15,812 nucleotides of DNA, from positions 1-15,812 of the forward strand of contig JAFZCF010000061.1 in assembly GCA_017552165.1 (NCBI GenBank), given 5' to 3'. Below are positions 1 through 6,100 of the stretch, one piece after another (the stretch's first letter is position 1; each line of letters begins with the position of its first letter). A program made the position numbers and the translations under genes. The notes under the pieces are model-generated. The model ran no database searches, was not told where the DNA came from, and saw only the letters and a program-made list of their open reading frames with translations. The DNA is from Clostridia bacterium (GTDB taxonomy: Bacteria; Bacillota_A; Clostridia; Oscillospirales; CAG-272).

Positions 1-18
1 AATGAACAATTTTTTCAT
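1..18 (-). CDS. 5' end of a gene running off the left edge
   Basis: Reading the minus strand, an ATG at 18-16 follows a perfect ribosome binding site GGAGGTG (25-31, 6-nt spacing) and a good promoter (55-83). Only six codons (MKKLFI) lie in the window. A Lys-Lys start followed by hydrophobic residues fits the beginning of a signal peptide or membrane anchor, but that is inference from six residues. Product unknown. It lies downstream of, and in the same direction as, the four-helix-bundle gene, but has its own promoter. Confidence 0.6.
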
Positions 19-54
19 AAAGAACACCTCCACGAATCCCGATTTGTTGAGTTC

Positions 55-83
55 ATTATAGCAGAAAGATGTGGATTTTTCAA
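55..83 (-). promoter_or_regulatory. Promoter of the left-edge gene
   Basis: On the minus strand, TTGAAA (83-78), a 17-nt spacer, and TATAAT (60-55) form a near-consensus housekeeping promoter. It overlaps the last codons of the four-helix-bundle gene. Transcription would start near 48 and reach the GGAGGTG and ATG of the partial gene. Confidence 0.65.
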
Positions 84-436
84 CCTCGGCTATTCTCTTT
101 CGACGTATTGATCGAGGCGATGAGCATTACGCGGATCGAGGCGCAGGCGGCGTCGAGGGTTTTATACGTCTGCTCGTCGAGATAATCGGTTTTATAAAGA
201 AGTTCGAGCCAATAACCGGTCTCGTTCGCTTCTTTGAGAGCGATCTGCAGTTTTGCGATAAAATCCGGTTTGCCGTGGGCGTACTGCGCTTCACGGATAT
301 TCGCGCCGATGGACGTGCCGGAGCGTCCGATCTGGTTGGAGATGATCGTTTCGTGTTTCGATTTTAAGTCTTTGACGAGGTTGATAATAGAGACGGCAAA
401 GTTCATTGATTGTATCGAAAGTTCATTGTTGCGCAT
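80..436 (-). CDS. Four-helix bundle protein (S23-type, TIGR02436-like)
   Basis: A 118-residue protein of the small four-helix-bundle family first described from 23S rRNA intervening sequences (S23). The family signature is visible: an N-terminal amphipathic helix, then the stretch around residues 28-50 with KHETIISNQIGRSGTSIGAN and REAQYA, then a helix with KLQIALKEANETGYWLELL. Length fits the family (about 115-125). The ATG at 436-434 follows CACCTCC (GGAGGTG on the minus strand, 442-448) and a promoter at 455-483. The cellular role of stand-alone members is not established. The related bAvd protein helps diversity-generating retroelements, but no reverse transcriptase or template repeat is visible here. 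Confidence 0.9.
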   Translation of the reverse strand: MRNNELSIQSMNFAVSIINLVKDLKSKHETIISNQIGRSGTSIGANIREAQYAHGKPDFIAKLQIALKEANETGYWLELLYKTDYLDEQTYKTLDAACASIRVMLIASINTSKENSRG

Positions 437-454
437 TTTTTCACCTCCGGATAT

Positions 455-483
455 ATGATACCATATTTGCGTGAATAAATCAA
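455..483 (-). promoter_or_regulatory. Promoter of the four-helix-bundle gene
   Basis: Minus strand TTGATT (483-478), 17-nt spacer, TATCAT (460-455). Two mismatches to consensus in the -35 and one in the -10, correct spacing, and a good RBS 7 nt beyond the -10. It places the start of transcription close to 448, giving a very short leader. Confidence 0.5.
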
Positions 484-514
484 GGGAAACGGGAGAAATG
501 AGAAAACGGGAGTT

Positions 515-696
515 TAATGAAGACGTTCGCTTTGCTCATTAATGAAGTCACTCGCTCCGCTCGTTAATGAAGACGGCGGCGATGCCGCCTAATGAAGCGA
601 AGTCGCCCCGCTCCTTAATTAGCGAACGCAGTGAGCGCCTTCATTTCTTCATTAGCGAAGCGTCTTCATTAGCCCTCGCAGAGGGCGACTTCATTG
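515..696. repeat. 25-bp-period TAATGAAG array with orientation flip
   Basis: TAATGAAG occurs at 515, 540, 565 and 590, exactly 25 bp apart. The next position in phase (615) holds TTAATTAG, a hybrid of the two orientations. After it the complement CTTCATT(A) occurs at 639, 647, 664 and 689, again with 25-bp steps from 639. The 17-nt spacers differ, and two form perfect small hairpins: GGCGGC-GAT-GCCGCC (575-589) and GCCCTC-GCA-GAGGGC (672-686). No open frame of note crosses it. It could fold as one large cruciform. It is probably a dispersed intergenic repeat, but copy number elsewhere cannot be seen from here. Confidence 0.75.
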
Positions 697-726
697 AAAA
701 AGGACTTGCAATGCAAGTCCTTTTTC
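696..726 (-). terminator. Intrinsic terminator of the tRNA operon
   Basis: A perfect inverted repeat with 15-bp arms around one central base: GAAAAAGGACTTGCA (696-710), A, and its complement (712-726). Read on the minus strand it is a GC-containing hairpin followed by a run of T, starting directly after the encoded CCA of tRNA-His. The symmetric A and T tracts also make it usable in the other direction. Confidence 0.85.
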
Positions 727-804
727 TGGGGTGAGTGATGGGGTTCGAACCCACGGCCTCCAGGGCCACAACCTGGCGCTATAACCAGCTTAGCTACACC
801 CACC
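727..804 (-). tRNA. tRNA-His (GTG)
   Basis: Read on the minus strand, the cloverleaf is complete. The acceptor GTGGGTG pairs with CACTCAC (one G-U pair). The anticodon arm is CCAGG-TTGTGGC-CCTGG with anticodon GTG, and the T arm carries GTTCGAA. The extra G at -1 opposite C73 is the histidine-specific identity element and is present. The 3' CCA is encoded (729-727). Its 5' end touches the CCA of the upstream tRNA-Arg with no spacer. Confidence 0.95.
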
Positions 805-881
805 TGGCGCGCCCTGGCGGATTCGAACCGTCGACCTACTGCTTAGAAGGCAGTTGCTCTATCCTGCTGAGCTAAGGGCGC
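805..881 (-). tRNA. tRNA-Arg (TCT)
   Basis: Minus strand: acceptor GCGCCCT pairs perfectly with AGGGCGC, the D arm contains AGCTCAGCAGGATAGAGC, and the anticodon arm is ACTGC-CTTCTAA-GCAGT with anticodon TCT, reading AGA/AGG. The T arm carries GGTTCGAATCC and CCA is encoded (807-805). It is the first gene of the two-tRNA transcript driven by the promoter at 898-926. Confidence 0.96.
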
Positions 882-897
882 ATCAGCAACGGGCAGA

Positions 898-926
898 ATT
901 ATATCATATTTTCCGCGGCATGTCAA
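898..926 (-). promoter_or_regulatory. Promoter of the tRNA-Arg/tRNA-His operon
   Basis: Minus strand TTGACA (926-921), a 17-nt spacer and TATAAT (903-898), both consensus. It is 17 bp upstream of the tRNA-Arg 5' end. It closely resembles the divergent promoter at 971-999: both read TTGACAT-CCGC, then GGAAAAT in the spacer. Confidence 0.85.
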
Positions 927-970
927 GCGGTTTTTTATCGCCCTTATACGCCCCTTACGCCCCGATCGTC

Positions 971-999
971 TTGACATACCGCCCGGAAAATGCTATAAT
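971..999 (+). promoter_or_regulatory. Promoter of the sigma-factor operon
   Basis: Consensus TTGACA (971-976), 17-nt spacer, consensus TATAAT (994-999). Start of transcription is expected near 1006, leaving a leader of about 90 nt before the likely ATG at 1097. This is a housekeeping-type promoter, so basal expression of the sigma factor need not depend on the sigma factor itself. Confidence 0.85.
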
Positions 1000-1039
1000 G
1001 CTACTACTTTATATAAATTTCTCGGATTTATAAGGAAAA

Positions 1040-1081
1040 CCCCTCGCGCCGTACGTATAATAAGTGGGACGGCACGCGGGG
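1040..1081 (+). promoter_or_regulatory. Imperfect inverted repeat in the sigma-factor leader
   Basis: Arms 1040-1052 and 1069-1081 pair at 11 of 13 positions around a 16-nt loop. In RNA this hairpin would end just before the GGAG (1085-1088) of the sigma-factor gene, so it could influence ribosome access. No U tract follows, so it is not an intrinsic terminator. Function is unproven. Confidence 0.35.
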
Positions 1082-1096
1082 ACTGGAGATCATCTT

Positions 1097-1645
1097 ATGG
1101 AAAAAGGCGCCGACAGATGGGCGGAATGCTACCGGAGATACCTCGGCGGTGACGAGGCCGCGTTTGACGAACTGATGGACGGGTTGTTCTACGGCCTCGT
1201 TCATTTCCTCAGCGGCATACTTAAGAGCGTCCCGGCGGCGGAGGACGCGGCGATGGAGGCCTTCACCGACCTCGTCGTCAACCGCGGAAGGTATAACTCA
1301 AAAACGTCGTTCAAAACTTATCTCTACATGCTCGGACGGAGCAAGGCGCTCGACGCCATGCGCCGGGACAGGCGTCTGAGGGTGACCGCGCTGAGCGGGC
1401 TCGAGGGGTATTACGACCCCGACCTCGACCGCAGGATAACGCTGAACGAGGAGAAAAAGCGCGTCAGAGACGCCGTCGCCGGGCTGCCGGGCGACATGCG
1501 GACGGCGGTCAGTCTCGTTTATTTTGAGGAAATGACCTACGCCGAGGCCGCGAAGGTAATGAAAAAGAACGTTAAGCAGATAGACAATCTCATTTTCAGG
1601 GCGAAACAGCTGCTCAGGGAGACGATCACGGAGGAAGGGAAATGA
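1097..1645 (+). CDS. ECF-type RNA polymerase sigma factor
   Basis: A 182-residue sigma-70-family protein of extracytoplasmic-function size. Region 2 is visible around residues 20-85 (a helix with DAAMEAFTDLVV, then FKTYLYMLGRSKALDAMRR, the typical region 2.4 -10-recognition helix). Region 4 lies around residues 120-175 (LPGDMRTAVSLVYFEEMTYAEAAKVM followed by a helix with VKQIDNLIFRAKQLLRE, the -35-binding helix-turn-helix). An in-frame GTG at 1064 is possible, but the ATG at 1097 has GGAG at 1085-1088 and starts the conserved part, so I prefer it. The stop overlaps the next ATG by 4 nt, coupling it to a membrane protein as in sigma/anti-sigma pairs. Target promoters unknown. Confidence 0.88.
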   Translation: MEKGADRWAECYRRYLGGDEAAFDELMDGLFYGLVHFLSGILKSVPAAEDAAMEAFTDLVVNRGRYNSKTSFKTYLYMLGRSKALDAMRRDRRLRVTALSGLEGYYDPDLDRRITLNEEKKRVRDAVAGLPGDMRTAVSLVYFEEMTYAEAAKVMKKNVKQIDNLIFRAKQLLRETITEEGK

Positions 1646-2211
1646 AAGAACTTTCGGAATACAGGGACGAGATATTCCGCCGCGGAAAAGAGCGGAAGGA
1701 AAAGAAAAAGAAAACGGCGGCGGCGCTTGTATCGGTCTTTTCCGCCGTCATAATCCTGTCGGCGATACCTTCCGCCGCGCTGATCGCGAAGAAAGCGGCG
1801 ACCCGCGACGGCGGCAAAGAGGCCGGCAAGGGGTCGGGCATGCTCGCTCCGAGCGAAGAGGCGTACTCGGTCGATTCCTCCGACGGCTCGGACCTATATG
1901 AGGAACTCCCCGGATTTCTCTCGGAACTTACGGGTTCAAGTGAGACGCGCGTCTACGGCTGGGGGGGTAAGTCGGACAACCTCGAAGAAAATGATGCCAT
2001 TGCTGAGTCCGGACACGGCGTCTCTATCAGTATGTACGCGGGGAACGCGTCATCGTCAGACGGACGGACGGTTTTCAGGATCTCGGGCGGCGATCTCGCC
2101 GGCGAGTACGTCCTCTCGGGGAACGTTCTCACCCTGCCTGACGGCAGGACAGTCGCCCTTGCCCCAGAAGAACTTGCGGAACTGAACTCCATTCTTAAAA
2201 AGCTCGGATAA
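1642..2211 (+). CDS. Single-pass membrane protein, candidate anti-sigma factor
   Basis: A 189-residue protein with a strongly basic cytoplasmic start (many Lys/Arg/Glu up to residue 24, including KEKKKKT), one hydrophobic segment at about residues 25-49, and a polar Ser/Gly/Asp-rich outer part. The C-terminal 60 residues look folded (FRISGGDLAGEYVLSGNVL, then LPDGRTVALAPEELAELNSILKKLG). Start ATGA overlaps the sigma-factor stop, implying coupled translation. Position, topology and size fit an anti-sigma factor, but there is no recognisable zinc anti-sigma motif (HxxxCxxC) and the cytoplasmic part is only about 24 residues, so the role is inferred from context only. Confidence 0.6.
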   Translation: MKELSEYRDEIFRRGKERKEKKKKTAAALVSVFSAVIILSAIPSAALIAKKAATRDGGKEAGKGSGMLAPSEEAYSVDSSDGSDLYEELPGFLSELTGSSETRVYGWGGKSDNLEENDAIAESGHGVSISMYAGNASSSDGRTVFRISGGDLAGEYVLSGNVLTLPDGRTVALAPEELAELNSILKKLG

Positions 2212-2228
2212 CGGGAGGAAATGCGATG
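2181..2228 (+). repeat. 48-bp direct repeat, copy 1
   Basis: It covers the last ten codons and stop of the membrane-protein gene plus the RBS and ATG of the next gene. It matches 3078-3125 at 43 of 48 positions. This copy is coding on its left side. Confidence 0.85.
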
Positions 2229-3071
2229 ATAAAAAACGGCGGCAAGCTGCTCTCGTTTTGCCTGGCGGCTATAATTCTGGTGCCGTGTCTGTGCGCCTGC
2301 TCGGATAAAACCGATCCTTGCATTAAAATCATAGATCGGCTTTTTTCGGCGGAATTCTCATTTGATCTTGAAAAACTGTTTACTCTTTTTACCGACGGAC
2401 AGATATCGGCGTTTATCGACGACTACAAGGTGAGAGTCGAAAGATCCAAAAGCACCGGCAGGCTGCCGGATCACGAGCCGCAGAACAGGGACGATTTTAT
2501 TGAACTGAGCAGGAAAGTATCCGAACATTTCAGGTTCGGAGAGGTGTCATTTACTTACAATATCACAGGAATCGAGGACGTTACGGAGAGCTATCTTAAG
2601 GATAGACGCGATTATTTCGTTAAGTGCGGGCTTGACCTGTCAAAAATAACGTGCGTAAGGAAATATACTCTCGGGGACGTGTCCGCCGTTTTTCTCGGTA
2701 AGTTCAATTTTTGTAAAGAACATCAGACCGACGAAATAGATTTGTTCGAATATGACGGCGGATGGTATTGCTGTTCCGACTCTCCGCTAGGAATGTATGG
2801 TTACGTCGCTTTCAGCGACGACTATATTTTCGGAGAGAAAACCGTCGAGGGAACGGTCAGGGAGATCGGGGAAGGATATATTCTTATTGACGGCGTGCTG
2901 CTTCTGACGGATAATACCTATGATTTTTCCGTTGATGACGTTATATCGGCCAGAGTTTACAAGGACAGCCTGATGCAATGCTTTTATCCCGGGTATCCCG
3001 ACTGGATAAATATCAGCACGCTTATATCAGCCGAACCCGCCGAATGGATCGACGTAATGATTCGGGATTGA
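2226..3071 (+). CDS. Lipoprotein of unknown function
   Basis: A 281-residue protein. Residues 1-25 are a lipoprotein signal peptide with a basic start, a hydrophobic core and the lipobox L-C-A-C (lipidated Cys25), so it should be anchored on the outer face of the cytoplasmic membrane. The N-terminal half is mostly helical. Around residues 203-245 a beta-rich stretch (TVREIGEGYILIDGVLLLTD) resembles small OB-like lipoprotein domains, but I do not recognise a family. ATG at 2226 has GGGAGGAAA 7 nt upstream. By eye the gene is richer in A+T than its neighbours, and it is flanked by the two 48-bp repeats, which suggests it was inserted or duplicated into the operon. Confidence 0.75.
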   Translation: MIKNGGKLLSFCLAAIILVPCLCACSDKTDPCIKIIDRLFSAEFSFDLEKLFTLFTDGQISAFIDDYKVRVERSKSTGRLPDHEPQNRDDFIELSRKVSEHFRFGEVSFTYNITGIEDVTESYLKDRRDYFVKCGLDLSKITCVRKYTLGDVSAVFLGKFNFCKEHQTDEIDLFEYDGGWYCCSDSPLGMYGYVAFSDDYIFGEKTVEGTVREIGEGYILIDGVLLLTDNTYDFSVDDVISARVYKDSLMQCFYPGYPDWINISTLISAEPAEWIDVMIRD

Positions 3072-3077
3072 TGAATA

Positions 3078-3125
3078 ACCGAACTCCATTCTAAAAAAAC
3101 TCGGATAACGGGAGGAAACGTGATG
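3078..3125 (+). repeat. 48-bp direct repeat, copy 2 (non-coding relic)
   Basis: It matches 2181-2228 at 43 of 48 positions at a constant offset of 897. Here the part that encodes the end of the membrane protein in copy 1 is untranslated, so it is a relic of that gene's 3' end. The RBS and ATG are reused for the second lipoprotein gene. Confidence 0.85.
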
Positions 3126-4157
3126 AAAAAATACTTTTTACTGTTTGCGATCGCGGTGCTCGCCGGCGCCGCGCTCGCCTCGTGCGGGAACGGGCAGACG
3201 AAAAAAGTATCAGCGGAGCTTTATCCGGGCGAGCCGGTCGAGGGCGCCGCGCCCGGGAAATGCGACGTATCGGATCTCAGGATTTGGTACGAAAGAGTGG
3301 GATACACCGGTGAGGAATATCCTCTGAGGAGCGTCACGGTCGCGAGGTCAAAGGCGGATATGAAGCGGATCTCGGATATTTATATGGACGTTTATCACGA
3401 GCTCGCGAAGAAATATTCGCTCTATAAGAATATGGTCCCCTGGATCGTAAAGGTCTTCGCGGTCTACGACGACGCCTTTTTCAGCGAGAAAAATCTGATA
3501 ATCGTCAGGCTCGACACGGGGAGCGGCTCGAACCGGTATAAGGTGACCGGGGTCGAAAACGACGAAAACGGCGACCTCTCGGTGTCTGTTGACGAGATAC
3601 ATCCGCAAATGGGCACAGCCGACATGGCGTCGTGGGTGATCCTCATCGAGACGGACAGCAACTTCATTCCCGGGCGGGCGACCGAAAACTCGCTGAAAAA
3701 GACAAAATGTTATTTAGGGGATATAAGTTATACTCTCAGGTGGGGCACCTACGGGATCAGCTCGTACGACAGTTGGGACGGCAAGCTCGTCAAGACGACC
3801 GACGCGACGAAACCGGAGGACTACGTGACTCATTTCCGCCCGTCTCTCGAAGAAGAATACGAGATTTACAAAATGATAAAAGAACTCGACGTCTTTTCGT
3901 ATCCCGACGAGTTCGACCCATTCAGCGCCCCGGACGCCGAAGAACGGGCGGGGTCTAAACCCTCCCAGACGATAGTGTTTTACGTTCGGCAGGGCGGCTC
4001 GGAGAAACTGATCAAGGCCGAGAACGTCTGCCTCGGGAACAGCTCGAACTATGAAAAGGGGCAGAAGTTCCTCGACGTCGTGAATTATATAACGGATATC
4101 CTCACGTCCTCTAAGGAATGGAAAGCCCTTCCGGATTACGAAGTCTATTACGATTAA
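3123..4157 (+). CDS. Lipoprotein of unknown function (weak PrcB-like region)
   Basis: A 344-residue lipoprotein: basic start MKKYF, hydrophobic core, lipobox L-A-S-C with Cys21. The middle part (about residues 105-185) holds a pattern I associate with the PrcB C-terminal type of domain in Firmicutes: VYDDAFFSEKNLIIVRLDTG, then GSGSNRYKVTGV, then GTADMASWVILIETD. This similarity is from memory and unchecked. The last third (residues about 240-344) is polar without a recognised motif. I choose ATG 3123 over the in-frame GTG at 3120, because it keeps the same 7-nt spacing to GGAGG as its duplicated counterpart at 2226. It sits in the sigma-factor operon, 51 bp after the previous gene. Confidence 0.72.
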   Translation: MKKYFLLFAIAVLAGAALASCGNGQTKKVSAELYPGEPVEGAAPGKCDVSDLRIWYERVGYTGEEYPLRSVTVARSKADMKRISDIYMDVYHELAKKYSLYKNMVPWIVKVFAVYDDAFFSEKNLIIVRLDTGSGSNRYKVTGVENDENGDLSVSVDEIHPQMGTADMASWVILIETDSNFIPGRATENSLKKTKCYLGDISYTLRWGTYGISSYDSWDGKLVKTTDATKPEDYVTHFRPSLEEEYEIYKMIKELDVFSYPDEFDPFSAPDAEERAGSKPSQTIVFYVRQGGSEKLIKAENVCLGNSSNYEKGQKFLDVVNYITDILTSSKEWKALPDYEVYYD

Positions 4158-4235
4158 ACCGCGCTTAATCTTGCCTTTCCCCGAGGGGAAGCCGCTCAAA
4201 CACAAAAAATCAACTCTGAAAAAGGAGAAAAGACA

Positions 4236-5504
4236 ATGAAAATATTCAAACGTTCGATCATTACGGTCCTGACCGCCATGGCGCTCGCCGCCTCTATGCT
4301 TCTTGGCATGACCGGCTGCGGGATAAAGGTCAGCGCCGCCGACCTCATGGAGGGGATAACCCCGAGCGGAGATTACAGACCCGGGAAAATATCCTCCTCT
4401 GACAGCGCCGCCGCGACCGGTTTCGGCGTCCGGCTGCTGAAGGCCGCGGCGGAAAAAGGCGAAAACACCCTCGTTTCCCCGATATCCGTGATCGCCGCGC
4501 TCGCCATGACGGTGAACGGCGCAAAGGGTCAGACCCTATCCGAGATGGAGTCGGTCCTCGGCATGACCTCCGAGGAACTCAACAGATTCTACCGCGATTA
4601 CGCCGCCGTTTTGCCCCGGGATGAAAAATGCCGCGTCGACCTCGCAAATTCGATATGGTTCAGGTCGGACGGGACATTCACGGCGAACCGCGATTTCCTT
4701 CAGACGAACGCGGATTATTTCGGCGCCTCGATATACGCCGCGCCCTTTGACGGCACGACGCTCAGGGACGTCAACGCGTGGGTGAAGGACAAGACGAAGG
4801 GCATGATACCTGAGATCCTCGACGATATAAACCCGCTTTCCGTCATGTATCTCGTCAACGCCCTCGCCTTCGAGGCGGAATGGGCGGTAATATATCAGGA
4901 GACCGCCGTCAGTCAGGGCAAATTCACGCTCGAGAACGGTTCAAAGCGCACGGTGGATTTCATGAATTCACACGAACATAATTATCTCGACGGCGGGAAC
5001 GCGAGCGGCTTCATAAAATATTACGCCGGGCAGAAGTGCGCCTTCGCCGCCCTTTTGCCTGACGAGGGAGTGTCGCTCGACGAGTACGTCGCCTCGCTGA
5101 GCGGCGAAAAGCTCGCGGGGATCCTCGCGAACGCAAGCAGCGAGGAGGTCATCACCTCGATCCCGAAGTTCGAGACGGAATACGGCGTTGAGCTTTCGGG
5201 AGCGCTCCGTTCCCTCGGTATGACGGCGGCGTTCGACATGGACTCGGCCGATTTCAGCGGGATAGGTAAGAGCGCCTTCGGCAACATCTACATCGGAGAG
5301 GTAGTACACAAGACCTTTATATCCGTCAACGAAAAGGGAACGAGAGCCGGCGCCGCGACGCTTATCGACATGAGGGCAGGGGCGGCGGCACCGACTGAGG
5401 AGCCGAAGAGGGTCATCCTCGACCGCCCGTTCGTCTATATGCTCATCGACTGCGAAAACAATCTCCCGTTCTTCATCGGGACGATGTACGACGTGGGAAA
5501 ATGA
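4236..5504 (+). CDS. Lipid-anchored serpin (serine protease inhibitor) A
   Basis: A 422-residue serpin with a lipoprotein signal peptide (lipobox M-T-G-C, Cys28), so it would be displayed on the cell surface. Serpin landmarks: SPISVIAALAMTVNGAKGQT (81-100), NSIWF (138-142), VNALAFEAEW (207-216) and the C-terminal signature ILDRPFVYMLI (394-404). The reactive-centre hinge is of the inhibitory type, EKGTRAGAAT (366-375), with small residues at P12-P9. Counting from Gly368 as P15 puts P1 near Gly382 in a small-residue stretch with Arg380 close by, so elastase/subtilisin-like proteases are plausible targets (inference). Its leader (4206-4230) resembles that of serpin B, and its stop overlaps the next start by 4 nt. 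Confidence 0.95.
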   Translation: MKIFKRSIITVLTAMALAASMLLGMTGCGIKVSAADLMEGITPSGDYRPGKISSSDSAAATGFGVRLLKAAAEKGENTLVSPISVIAALAMTVNGAKGQTLSEMESVLGMTSEELNRFYRDYAAVLPRDEKCRVDLANSIWFRSDGTFTANRDFLQTNADYFGASIYAAPFDGTTLRDVNAWVKDKTKGMIPEILDDINPLSVMYLVNALAFEAEWAVIYQETAVSQGKFTLENGSKRTVDFMNSHEHNYLDGGNASGFIKYYAGQKCAFAALLPDEGVSLDEYVASLSGEKLAGILANASSEEVITSIPKFETEYGVELSGALRSLGMTAAFDMDSADFSGIGKSAFGNIYIGEVVHKTFISVNEKGTRAGAATLIDMRAGAAAPTEEPKRVILDRPFVYMLIDCENNLPFFIGTMYDVGK

Positions 5505-6055
5505 GAAAAACGGTTTGTAAGCTCGTTCTGCTCTTGTCGGTCATGATCCTGTTCGGGTGCTCGAAGCCGGCGGTCCATCCCGACGGGATAATGCCGGATG
5601 ACGTCTCGGGGCTAGATTTTTGGATCCTTTACGACGCGAAGGATGAGATGTTCGCGGATTACAGGATCTGGCCCGGCTTCGGAGTCACCGGCTACGTGCC
5701 CGAGAAATATTTTCCGGAGGATGACGAGGACTCTCGGTACGTCCCATCTAACGGAGAATACGTCAGATACGACGTCACAGCGTGGCCCGACTACTCCGAT
5801 GGCGGCAGGTACGTGACTTCCATCGATATCCGCGGGGTTAGCGACGTCAGCGTATTCGGTTTGACCGTCGATTCCTCCGTAGGTGAGGTCCGCGAAAAGC
5901 TGACGGCAAAGGGCTTTACCGAAGAGAACATTGAGGTCGACACGTTTGTCATATTCAGTTCTCCGGACGGAAAGTACAGAATCGCTTTTTCGACGTTAGG
6001 TCGCAGAATACAGATATCCGCCCCTGTCGGAAACAAAAATCACATTATTTTTTGA
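5501..6055 (+). CDS. Small lipoprotein A paired with serpin A
   Basis: A 184-residue lipoprotein (lipobox L-F-G-C, Cys20) of no family I recognise. The mature part starts with PDDVSGLDFWILYDAKDEMF, is rich in aromatic and acidic residues, and ends with a beta-rich region containing VDSSVGEVREKLTAKGFTE. That segment resembles the short helix seen in domains reading 'G.t..evr..lG' in Clostridia lipoproteins; function unknown. ATG overlaps the serpin A stop (ATGA), so the two are translationally coupled. A paralogue lies at 7378-8037. A 161-bp internal tract (5627-5787) is identical to that paralogue except for one missing codon. Confidence 0.82.
   Translation: MRKTVCKLVLLLSVMILFGCSKPAVHPDGIMPDDVSGLDFWILYDAKDEMFADYRIWPGFGVTGYVPEKYFPEDDEDSRYVPSNGEYVRYDVTAWPDYSDGGRYVTSIDIRGVSDVSVFGLTVDSSVGEVREKLTAKGFTEENIEVDTFVIFSSPDGKYRIAFSTLGRRIQISAPVGNKNHIIF
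5627..5787 (+). repeat. Near-identical tract shared with 7615-7772, copy 1
   Basis: 161 bp identical to 7615-7772 apart from one 3-bp indel (GAG near 5727). The flanking parts of the same two genes differ at many synonymous and replacement sites, so this tract is much younger than the duplication itself. Confidence 0.9.
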
Positions 6056-6100
6056 AAGCCCTCTACATAAAATCAACTCTCTGAAAAAGGAGACAATACA

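Noticed and set aside
80..436. Diversity-generating retroelement accessory gene (bAvd-like fold)
   Set aside because: No reverse transcriptase, template or variable repeat is visible; stand-alone four-helix proteins are common.
515..696. CRISPR array
   Set aside because: Repeats are only 8 nt, the period is 25 bp, orientation flips and spacers are partly palindromic; no cas genes.
1064..1096. GTG start for the sigma factor
   Set aside because: It has no RBS and lies in the leader inverted repeat. ATG 1097 has GGAG at 8-nt spacing.
4177..4190. TTCCCC-GA-GGGGAA as a terminator before serpin A
   Set aside because: The stem is short and no T run follows. The genes on both sides appear to belong to one run.
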